Assembly (NCBI RefSeq): GCF_009870825.1
Contig: NZ_WTWY01000006.1
Span: 307,098-371,097, forward strand
Direction: 5' to 3'
From: Paenibacillus sp. USDA918EY
Lineage (GTDB): Bacteria > Bacillota > Bacilli > Paenibacillales > Paenibacillaceae
DNA length: 64,000 bases
Made by a program: the position numbers and the translations under genes. Within the stretch, counting starts at the first letter, position 1. Every line of letters starts with the position of its first letter. A model generated the notes under the pieces. That model was not told the DNA's origin. It was given only the letters and a program-made list of their open reading frames with translations, and did no database searches. This document shows positions 45,087 through 52,468 of this stretch, one piece after another.

Positions 45087-45779
45087 TCAAATATCTATTG
45101 AAAATGTTTCTTTAAGCCCCTGCTTGCCTTCCGAAGTGATGCTGACCGCCCGCGTTTTGGGCACGCGCTGTACCCACTGCAGCTCTACCAGCCTGTCAAG
45201 CAAAGCGTTCCCCAAAGCACCGCCCAGATGGTGGCGCCTTTCGCTCCAATCCAAACATTTGTGGGAGAACGACCGCCGCTTTTTCTTGACCTGCGCAATG
45301 TTGATTTGAAGGGATTCGAAAAACGCCTCTCCGCTTTCGGTCACTGCAAACCCTTCGTTTGTCTCTTGAATGATTCCCCTTTGTTTCAAAGAATCCGTCA
45401 GCTGCACCCCCACGTTGCCGGCCAAGTGATCATAACAAGTTCTGGCCCATCGGATGGCTTGATCCTCCGTCGCTTGCCGCAGCGATTTAATTTCAACCGG
45501 CGGAGCCAGGGCAAGAAGCGACTCCATCGTCTGCGCGACTGTGGAATCCCGTATGCCGTAGTACCGGTGTCTTCCATGTTTTTCAAAGATAATTACGTTA
45601 GCTTCGACCATTTTGGCTAAATGAAAGCTGGCCGTTTGCGGCTTGATGCCCGCCATATTGGCCAATTCGCTTGCAGGGTGAAATCTGCCGTCGAGCAGGG
45701 CCGTCAACATGGCTGCACGCGAAGGCTCGCTCACCAGGGAAGCGATCAAGGCCACATTCGGATTGGAATTTGTACGCAT
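45087..45779 (-). CDS. ArsR-family winged-helix regulator with C-terminal extension
   Basis: 230 aa. HTH region SEPSRAAMLTALLDGRFHPA, ASELANMAGIKPQTASFHLAKM and a wing IIFEKHGRHRYYGI; the remaining 130 residues form a second winged-helix-like part (LTDSLKQRGIIQETNEGFAV). No Cys pair for As/Cd. Divergent from a flavin reductase, its likely target; B. subtilis YdfF is organised similarly. Confidence 0.85.
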   Translation of the reverse strand: MRTNSNPNVALIASLVSEPSRAAMLTALLDGRFHPASELANMAGIKPQTASFHLAKMVEANVIIFEKHGRHRYYGIRDSTVAQTMESLLALAPPVEIKSLRQATEDQAIRWARTCYDHLAGNVGVQLTDSLKQRGIIQETNEGFAVTESGEAFFESLQINIAQVKKKRRSFSHKCLDWSERRHHLGGALGNALLDRLVELQWVQRVPKTRAVSITSEGKQGLKETFSIDI

Positions 45780-45880
45780 TGGAAGTATCCCCCTTCAAAA
45801 TATGCAATCCACACTTCGATGATAATTGAAATATTTATGCTTTACAATCACAAAGAAGACGAAAAGGAGGAACATGCAGC

Positions 45881-46501
45881 ATGGAAATACAAAATCCGAT
45901 TTTTGAAGCCGTGACGATTCAACCTAAAATTCTATACTATGGCACGCCGGTGATTCTGCTGAACACGCTGAACGGGGATGGAACCGTCAATATTAGCCCG
46001 ATCTCATCATCTTGGGCACTGGGAGACTGCATCGTATTGGGGCTCGGCCTTGGAGGAAAAGCCATCGAAAACGTGCAGCGGCATCCCGAATGCGTCATCA
46101 ACGTTCCGGATCCTTCGCTTTGGGAGAACGTGGAACGGCTGGCTCCTTATACGGGAAAAAATCCGGTTCCGGATTTCAAAAAACAGAACGGATTTTTATA
46201 TGGAAAAGAAAAATACGACATCGGCGGGCTTACTCCTGCAGCATCGATTGCCGTAAAACCTTCCCGGATCGCGGAATGCCCCATTCAAATCGAGGCGAAG
46301 GTCAAACATATTCGTATCCCGGACCATTCCCCCATGTTCGCCATTGTGGAGACGCAGTCCGTGCAGGTGCACGCCCATAAAGAAATCGTGACGGGAGAAC
46401 ATCATATCGATCCTAGAAAATGGGGCCCATTAATTTACAATTTCAGGCATTATTTCTCCCTTGGCAAGCCGTTAGGGAAGACCTTTCGGGCGGAAATATG
46501 A
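45881..46501 (+). CDS. Flavin reductase-like FMN-binding protein
   Basis: 206 aa. Split-barrel flavin reductase fold: YYGTPVILLNTLNGDGTVNI, SPISSSWALGDCIVLGLGLG, HPECVINVPDPSLWENVERL, then HIRIPDHSPMFAIVETQ. AAGGAGG lies 10 nt upstream. Binds FMN; donor and acceptor unknown. Ends at a bidirectional terminator. Confidence 0.87.
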   Translation: MEIQNPIFEAVTIQPKILYYGTPVILLNTLNGDGTVNISPISSSWALGDCIVLGLGLGGKAIENVQRHPECVINVPDPSLWENVERLAPYTGKNPVPDFKKQNGFLYGKEKYDIGGLTPAASIAVKPSRIAECPIQIEAKVKHIRIPDHSPMFAIVETQSVQVHAHKEIVTGEHHIDPRKWGPLIYNFRHYFSLGKPLGKTFRAEI

Positions 46502-46517
46502 GCGGCTGGGCATACCT

Positions 46518-46550
46518 AAAAAACGGCACGAGCCCAAGGCTCGTGCCGCT
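46518..46550. terminator. Bidirectional terminator
   Basis: GGCACGAGCC CAA GGCTCGTGCC: ends the flavin reductase gene (CTTCTT, plus) and the convergent SLH gene (GTTTTTT, minus). Confidence 0.85.
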
Positions 46551-46560
46551 TCTTCGTTCT

Positions 46561-48063
46561 TTATTTTTTGCCGTTCCCGCGGCCTTTTTCATTCCCGTGG
46601 CCTTTTTCATTCCCGTGGCCTTTTTCATTCCCGTGTCCTTTTTCATTCCCGCGTCCCTGATCGTTTTCTTTATCTTTGCCTTTGCTCAGGTTTTTTTCCG
46701 ACTGCTTTTTCTCGATCTTGATTTCTTTTCCGTTCGAGAACTTCACCGAAAGCTCCAGCTTTTGGATGTCGTCGTTGTTCAATTTCAACGCGGATACCAG
46801 TTTGCTTACGGCTTCCTCGGCCGTCGTCTCCTCGGCAATCGCTGCGTCGCCAATCAATTTTTCGATCGCCGCCGCGGCTGCCTTGCCCTCCAGCTTCTGT
46901 TTCATTTGGCCGGATTTGAGCTCAAACTCCGCATCGATTTTACCTTTTTTGTTTTTATACTCTACGTCCACTTCTCCCTGGCCGCCCAGCTTGATCTCCA
47001 AATCCAATTCCACGATCGTCGCTTTGGAGGAGTCTCCCGGATTCGTTGCGGGATCTTTTGCGCCTTCACCCGGCTTTGAATCCAGCAGCACGGCTTCCCG
47101 GACGATGTTGTCCAAAACGGTCAACTGCACGGAATCATTGACCGCGAGCTGGTCTGCGCGAACGTATTTGTTATGGTACGTCACGAGCAGCTCGGAAGAA
47201 ATGCCGTAGGTAAGCGACTTGTTGTCGTACGTCGCAATGGTGACGCTTCCGTCGACGGAACCGTACACGCTGCCGCTGACCGTCGATGGAGATGTGCCTT
47301 CCGCAGTCTTTTTAAACTCGATGTTTTGAATCACGCCGCTTGCTTTAACGGCCCCCGCTTGATCAAGCAAACCTCCGCCGGTTCTGTCCAGCAGCGCGGC
47401 GATTTCGGCGCGGGTCACGCTTTTGTTCGGTTTGAACGTGCCGTCCGGATAACCGCCGATGATTCCTTTCTCGACCGCAACGTTGACGTAACCGATGGAG
47501 CCGGCCGGAATGGAAGCCGCATCCTTGAAGGAAGGCGTCTTGTTCATTTCATGCAGCGCCTCCTGCTGCAAACCGAGCGATTTGACCAGCAGCCCCGCAA
47601 TCCATACGCGGCTTGCCGGTTTTTCCGGCTGGACGGATTGCTCGGAGGCGTCAAACAAGCCGTTTTCCAGCGCCGTCAAAATATAACCTTTCGCCCAAGG
47701 ATATTTTTTGTTGATCTGTTCGGCATCCTTGAAAAAGAGTTTGGCATCCGGCTTCTGCGCTTTAGCCTGATCCTCCAGCCCAAGCAGCCGGACGGCCATG
47801 ACAATCGCCTCTACCCGGGTAACCGGCTGGTTTGGCCGGAACGATCCGTCCTCGAACCCTTGAAGGACGTTTTTCGATTTCATTTTCGCGATGTAGGCCG
47901 AGGCCCAATCCGCGTCCTCGATATCTTTAAAGTCGAGGGCAAACGGGTATACCGCGTCTTTTGCCGCCGATTTTTTGTCGCTTGCCGCCGAGGTCAGCCC
48001 GGAAAAGCCGACGGTCAGGATGAAGACCAGCGCAAGCATGAGCAGATTTCTAGCTGTTTTCAA
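46561..48063 (-). CDS. S-layer homology (SLH) domain protein with Gly/Lys repeat tail
   Basis: 500 aa from the TTG at 48063 (AAGGAGATGAG upstream). Signal peptide LLMLALVFILTVGFSGLTSA, three SLH domains (LDFKDIEDADWASAYIAKMK; FKDAEQINKKYPWAKGYIL; FKDAASIPAGSIGYVNVAVE) that bind secondary cell-wall polymer, a beta-rich centre, a YusW-like charged domain, and a tail of GNEKGH repeats. Surface-exposed; the tail could bind anionic polymer. Function beyond wall attachment unknown. Confidence 0.88.
   Translation of the reverse strand: MKTARNLLMLALVFILTVGFSGLTSAASDKKSAAKDAVYPFALDFKDIEDADWASAYIAKMKSKNVLQGFEDGSFRPNQPVTRVEAIVMAVRLLGLEDQAKAQKPDAKLFFKDAEQINKKYPWAKGYILTALENGLFDASEQSVQPEKPASRVWIAGLLVKSLGLQQEALHEMNKTPSFKDAASIPAGSIGYVNVAVEKGIIGGYPDGTFKPNKSVTRAEIAALLDRTGGGLLDQAGAVKASGVIQNIEFKKTAEGTSPSTVSGSVYGSVDGSVTIATYDNKSLTYGISSELLVTYHNKYVRADQLAVNDSVQLTVLDNIVREAVLLDSKPGEGAKDPATNPGDSSKATIVELDLEIKLGGQGEVDVEYKNKKGKIDAEFELKSGQMKQKLEGKAAAAAIEKLIGDAAIAEETTAEEAVSKLVSALKLNNDDIQKLELSVKFSNGKEIKIEKKQSEKNLSKGKDKENDQGRGNEKGHGNEKGHGNEKGHGNEKGRGNGKK
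46574..46663 (-). repeat. 18-bp tandem repeats coding GNEKGH
   Basis: Five near-identical 18-nt units inside the 3' end of the SLH gene; units 2 and 3 are identical. Likely prone to copy-number change. Confidence 0.85.
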
Positions 48064-48264
48064 CGAAGACTCATCTCCTTCAAATGTGATTGCTTTATTC
48101 GGCCGGCCTACATGAACTTCGAACGCTCCCTGCATTCTTGAGGGCCGCCTAAGAGCCGCCGGCTTGTAGTCAATCTAATGTAGTTTATCGACATGGTTCG
48201 ATATTTTTTTATGAGTATAGAGACCTAAATTACCTCGAAAATGAACCAACCCCCCCTATAGACG

Positions 48265-48385
48265 TTCTCCTCGGATTTCGGGAAGGATGCTGGCGACAAA
48301 CTTGAAACAAGTTGGCTCAGGCTTTGGTCGGGGAAACCTATCGACCAAAGTCCAGAATAAAGTCCGGTCCCCCGGTGGAGGCTCG
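48265..48385. other. Unassigned structured intergenic element
   Basis: Within 48064-48444, which has no gene, lie AACTTG AAA CAAGTT (48299-48313) and a strong 11-bp hairpin GGCTTTGGTCG / CGACCAAAGTCC (48320-48353) with loop GGGAAACCTAT, followed by a GC-rich CCGG/CCGG region. It precedes the membrane-protein gene (plus) and follows the SLH promoter region (minus). I could not match it to a riboswitch class I know. Confidence 0.45.
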
Positions 48386-48444
48386 AGCTTTCGAATTCCA
48401 ATAAAATACAGTCATCTTAAATTGTATCGGATGAGGAGATGGGA

Positions 48445-49353
48445 ATGATGAAAACGGTCAGGAGCTTAGAAGGAAAAAAAACGATTCGTTTATTCGAAGG
48501 GGAAAAAGGGCTTGTCCTTACGTCCGTCCTCGGTTTTTTGCTGTCGGCGTTTTGCGGGCTTTGGGTGCTCGCGTTCGGGAGCGAAGCGCCTCCGGGGGGA
48601 AACATCCTCAATGCGTTCTCCTTTAATGCCGCGATCGGCATCTTTCTGCTGTCGACGGCGGCCATTTTGCCGTATTCGGGACTGGGGAGAACGGGCAGAG
48701 CCTTCTTCCGCTATCCTTATATCGTCCTCGCGCTGTATGCTTATGCAGCCGAAACCGTACAAAACTTTCGGGGCGTCAATCCAAGGTTTGTCGTGGGAGG
48801 ATCTGCTTTCGATGTGTGGGTCGGCAATATTTTCGCTTTTATCGCATTGCTGCTCGTCCTTTTTTATCTGGTTCTGGCCATCGCTTATTTCCGCCCCAGA
48901 ATATACGCGAGCTATCCGGAGATGGCGACCGGGATTCGTTATGCGATGATTGCCGTCATGATGTCTTTCGCCGCAGGGATATGGATTTCGATGAACCAAG
49001 GACGGATGGTAGGCCTTCACGGCAACATCATTTGGCTGCACGGCCTTGGCTTCCATGCGCTTCAGGCCATCCCGCTCGTCGCCTGGCTGGCGGAGCGTTC
49101 CTCCCTTCCCAAGGCTATGCGGAAGCGGATGATTCATGTCACCGGCGTAAGCTACATTTTAGGTCTGGTCGCGATCGGCTGGCAGACGGTGCTTGGCCAT
49201 GCGGTGCTCGAATGGTCGTTCCTGCCGATTGCGGCCGGCGCATGCTTCCTCGTCTCGCTTCTCGCTGGAGTGTTTGTGCTCCGCAATACGCCGTCGGACC
49301 GGATTTTCACGCCATCGGCGGCGCAGGCCCCCCGTCGTTCCCGCGTTCTGTAA
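48445..49353 (+). CDS. Uncharacterised multi-pass membrane protein
   Basis: 302 aa from the ATG at 48445 (GAGGAG 6 nt upstream). About eight helices; GNIIWLHGLGFHALQAIPLV with paired His, and GLVAIGWQTVLGHAVLEWSF, suggest a heme- or metal-binding membrane core. Family not recognised. Preceded by the structured element at 48265-48385. Confidence 0.75.
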   Translation: MMKTVRSLEGKKTIRLFEGEKGLVLTSVLGFLLSAFCGLWVLAFGSEAPPGGNILNAFSFNAAIGIFLLSTAAILPYSGLGRTGRAFFRYPYIVLALYAYAAETVQNFRGVNPRFVVGGSAFDVWVGNIFAFIALLLVLFYLVLAIAYFRPRIYASYPEMATGIRYAMIAVMMSFAAGIWISMNQGRMVGLHGNIIWLHGLGFHALQAIPLVAWLAERSSLPKAMRKRMIHVTGVSYILGLVAIGWQTVLGHAVLEWSFLPIAAGACFLVSLLAGVFVLRNTPSDRIFTPSAAQAPRRSRVL

Positions 49354-49430
49354 AACCGCCACTCAAAGTGGGGCATGTAACGCTTCAAACCGGGCTCAGG
49401 TACGATTGCGGGTTCCCCGGTAATTCGATT

Positions 49431-49479
49431 AAAAAAAGGCGGCCCTGATCTCCAATGCTGGAGCAGGGTCGCCCTTCTT
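49431..49479. terminator. Bidirectional terminator
   Basis: GGCGGCCCTG-CTCCA / TGGAG-CAGGGTCGCC, T runs on both sides; shared by the membrane-protein gene and the convergent DUF6081 gene. Confidence 0.88.
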
Positions 49480-49489
49480 CCATCGGACA

Positions 49490-50251
49490 TTACTTCTCTT
49501 CCGAGGTATTCGCCTGTTTGCTTCCGTCTTTGATCGTAACCGTGACCGGCGAATATTCCGCGGTGACCGTTTGCCCGTGAATGGACACGCTGCCCTCCGG
49601 CGAAATGTCTTTTTCGGTCATGATGCCAAGCGCGATCGTAAATTCATTGAATTTGATCGGGATTTGTTTTTCGCGGCGGATTTCTACGCCGTTCAGATAA
49701 AAGATCGCTTCGTCGTTCCCGCGGTCATACGTAATTTTGTACGTGTTGAACTCGCGCGCTTTGAAGTTGGTATCTTCCTTGAAAATACAGAAGTAGCGCG
49801 TCTTATCGGACGGCGGCACCTCTACCCCAGGGAAAGGAAGGACGGCGTAGACGCTGGCGTACTTGTCGTTTCCGGCAAAAAAGTCCAGCGCTGCGCCGGT
49901 CGTGAAATCAAGCAAATTAAGGGAAACATACCCGTCGTACAAATCGCCCGGAACCGTATTTTGCGTGCGCGCGCGGATTTGCAGCTCAAAGCTGACTTCG
50001 CCGGATTCCGGCACTTTGATCGTTTCCACGGAGTAATACATATGTTTGGCGTTGTCCAAAATTTGAATCTGGTCGTTTTGGCGGCTCAGCGGAGCGCGCA
50101 CGTACAGGATGCCGTTGCGGACGATGACGACCGCATTCGGCTCGCGGTATTCCCAGAACGAACCGTCCGGCAGCGGAAATCCGCCGATTTTCCAAACCTC
50201 GCCTTCCGATAAAATGGTATGAAAATCGCCGATCACTTTTTGTTGTTCCAT
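49490..50251 (-). CDS. DUF6081 family protein
   Basis: 253 aa. Mostly beta strands: FPLPDGSFWEYREPNAVVIV, EVSFELQIRARTQNTVPGDL, DEAIFYLNGVEIRREKQIPI, consistent with a concanavalin/jelly-roll-like fold as assigned to DUF6081. No signal peptide. Function unknown. Confidence 0.7.
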   Translation of the reverse strand: MEQQKVIGDFHTILSEGEVWKIGGFPLPDGSFWEYREPNAVVIVRNGILYVRAPLSRQNDQIQILDNAKHMYYSVETIKVPESGEVSFELQIRARTQNTVPGDLYDGYVSLNLLDFTTGAALDFFAGNDKYASVYAVLPFPGVEVPPSDKTRYFCIFKEDTNFKAREFNTYKITYDRGNDEAIFYLNGVEIRREKQIPIKFNEFTIALGIMTEKDISPEGSVSIHGQTVTAEYSPVTVTIKDGSKQANTSEEK

Positions 50252-50329
50252 GAGGCTAAAACTTCCTTTCTACTTGCGGTTAGAATATTAAAAATCCGGC
50301 GGCGAAATCGCCAATAACCGATCTTGCCA

Positions 50330-51247
50330 TCAGATGAGTCCTTGAATCACGAGGCACACGATCATAATCAGGCCGCTTAGCTGCGCCGATTTGACGGATG
50401 CGCCCATCAAAGGCAAATAAGCATGGGAGCTGTTTTGCGGCTTCAGCTTGCCGTATACCTGGTACAGCGGGATCATGGCCGGCAAAGCCAGCAGCCCGTA
50501 AACCGGAAGCGCTCCGGCAAGGACGCTGACGATCAGCATGACGGCGGCAAGGAAAAGAAGATATCTGGAAAACGCCAAAGCCCGCTTCTCGCCCCACACG
50601 ACGACCAGCGTGCGTTTGCCCGCCTGACGGTCGGCCTGCCAATGCAGGAAATGGTGGTTGAACAAAATCAGCGTCGTCAAAAGTCCGATCGGCAGCGAAA
50701 GCAGCAATGCCCTCAGATCCAAATGGGAAGTCTGAACGTAATAGGCCCCCATCACCGGAAGCACGCCGAAGGAAAGCAGGATCGCGATTTCGCTGTACCC
50801 TTTTCCCCGGTAACCGAACTTCAGCGGAGGCGCCACGTAAAAGTAAGCGATCAGCCCGCCAAGGGCTCCGAAAACAAACGCCCAGATGCCGGAATAGATC
50901 GCCAGCACGATGCCGCAAACGGCCGCCAACGCAAACAACCCCCAAGTGACGGCCGCAAACTTGCGGACGCTCCACACCTGGTTGGTCAAAAACCCGGAGT
51001 TGGTCGATACGGCGTCCACGGTTTCTTTGGCTGCGGTATCCGTCCCGCTTTTGTAATCCCACAGGTCGTTGATCATGTTGGAAAACAAATGCGCCGCCGC
51101 TGCCCCGACAAGCGTAATCAGGAACAGCCAGACATTAAACACGCCGTCCCATACGAAAGCGCCAAGCGCCCCGAGTGCAACCGGGATGAGCATGACCGGC
51201 ACGACGCTGAGCCGGGAAGCTTTTCGAAATTGCTTGAGCATGTTCAC
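50330..51247 (-). CDS. UbiA-family prenyltransferase, MenA-like
   Basis: 305 aa, about eight helices. NMINDLWDYKSGTD is the first Asp-rich motif and FNHHFLHWQADRQAGKRTL the second region, as in MenA (1,4-dihydroxy-2-naphthoate octaprenyltransferase); PPLKFGYRGKGYSE lies between. Probably a quinone-biosynthesis enzyme. No other men gene is nearby. Start GTG at 51247, with AAGGAG 5 nt upstream, or the ATG two codons later. Confidence 0.82.
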   Translation of the reverse strand: MNMLKQFRKASRLSVVPVMLIPVALGALGAFVWDGVFNVWLFLITLVGAAAAHLFSNMINDLWDYKSGTDTAAKETVDAVSTNSGFLTNQVWSVRKFAAVTWGLFALAAVCGIVLAIYSGIWAFVFGALGGLIAYFYVAPPLKFGYRGKGYSEIAILLSFGVLPVMGAYYVQTSHLDLRALLLSLPIGLLTTLILFNHHFLHWQADRQAGKRTLVVVWGEKRALAFSRYLLFLAAVMLIVSVLAGALPVYGLLALPAMIPLYQVYGKLKPQNSSHAYLPLMGASVKSAQLSGLIMIVCLVIQGLI

Positions 51248-51456
51248 CGATGCTCCTTTCTTCTAAGGATACCCCTATTCTTTCGGGAATATGGATTCGG
51301 CGCAAAAACAAAGCCACCGAACAAATGATATTTTTCACAAACTTTTCCGTAAAAAGCAGCCTCTTTCAGAAAAAGAAGCCGCATGAAATCGTAGAGATTT
51401 TTCAACATCCCTCATCGAAAAAAGTTGTGTTTTCTTTCTATTTCAGCATAGCACTT

Positions 51457-52329
51457 TTATCGATCTTTGTCATGGAGTGTTAGATTTTGCAAAATCCGTT
51501 CCGTGTAGCCGGTGATGGCCGCGTCATAATCCGGATAATCGTATCCCAGGCTTGCGGCGACCATTTTGGAATATTTTCGAAACAGCTCATAACAGATCGA
51601 CAAGGATTGCCACATGCTTGCGTAACCGTGCTCCGCATACGTGGACAGCAGCTTTTCCCAATCTTCAGGCGGAAGATAGCGGTCGATGAATTTATAGTTT
51701 TTGCCCACGCTAAAAGAGAAGCCCTTCTCTGTCCCGATCTGCCAGGACACCATGCGCAGCAAATTGGGCCGGGCAATCTCGTTCAAATGGTCGATGGCAA
51801 ACAGTATTTCTTTTCGGGCCAGACCCTTGACGACGTACGTGGACACCATCCAAAATTCGTTGCAGCAATCGTCGAACTCCCTGGCGGTCGGCTTCTGGAT
51901 CCAATACTGCCGGTCGCTCGCAGAAACGTCATGTTTGACGAGACCGTCCTTATCCAGCAATACTTCAACCAAACCGTCGCCGTTCTCAAAATAATCACCG
52001 GTTTCGCCCACCGGGATCAGCGTCAAGTCCAATTTAAGCCCATCCTCAAAAAGAATGATGTACGAAAACCAATTGCCGAGTTCGGGAGGGAAAAGCTCCA
52101 TATCTTCCGGCTTTTGCATCATCAGGCGTTTCCCGAAGACGTTCAGCCACTCATCGCTTGCTTTAAACGAATCCATATCCGTCACGAAATACGAAATATC
52201 GAAATCCTGAAACGCATCTCGGGGGATGTTGGCGTTGGTTCGTGACCCTTCCAGCGTGACCATTCGGATCCGGGGATCATTGACGGCGAAGTCGACGAGC
52301 AAATCCATGAATTGTTGTTCGTTTCTCAT
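51457..52329 (-). CDS. Aminoglycoside 6-adenylyltransferase (AadK/ANT(6) family)
   Basis: 290 aa from the ATG at 52329 (GGAGGG 11 nt upstream). MRNEQQFMDLLVDFAVND, VTLEGSRTNANIPRD and DFDISYFVTD form the nucleotidyltransferase core; LDLTLIPVGE and EFWMVSTYVVKGLARKEILF are conserved in ANT(6). Such chromosomal copies in bacilli give low-level streptomycin resistance. Single gene; no mobile element nearby, so it looks resident. Confidence 0.9.
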   Translation of the reverse strand: MRNEQQFMDLLVDFAVNDPRIRMVTLEGSRTNANIPRDAFQDFDISYFVTDMDSFKASDEWLNVFGKRLMMQKPEDMELFPPELGNWFSYIILFEDGLKLDLTLIPVGETGDYFENGDGLVEVLLDKDGLVKHDVSASDRQYWIQKPTAREFDDCCNEFWMVSTYVVKGLARKEILFAIDHLNEIARPNLLRMVSWQIGTEKGFSFSVGKNYKFIDRYLPPEDWEKLLSTYAEHGYASMWQSLSICYELFRKYSKMVAASLGYDYPDYDAAITGYTERILQNLTLHDKDR

Positions 52330-52404
52330 TGGACGCGATACCCTCCATTGTAAATTTCTGTTTTTATTTTCATGGAAGACTATACCAATAACCATTCTAC
52401 ACAA

Positions 52405-52453
52405 TCGAAAAAAAGAAAGCTATGAACGCCGCCTGGCGGCATCCATAGCTTTG
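52405..52453 (-). terminator. Terminator (minus)
   Basis: AAAGCTATG with inner GCCGCC/GGCGGC pairing, followed on the minus strand by CTTTTTTT, after the large secreted protein. Confidence 0.88.
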
Positions 52454-52468
52454 CTTACAAAACCGAAG

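Noticed and set aside
48265..48385. c-di-GMP-I (GEMM) riboswitch
   Set aside because: The conserved GGCAAACC and GACGCAAAGC blocks are absent.
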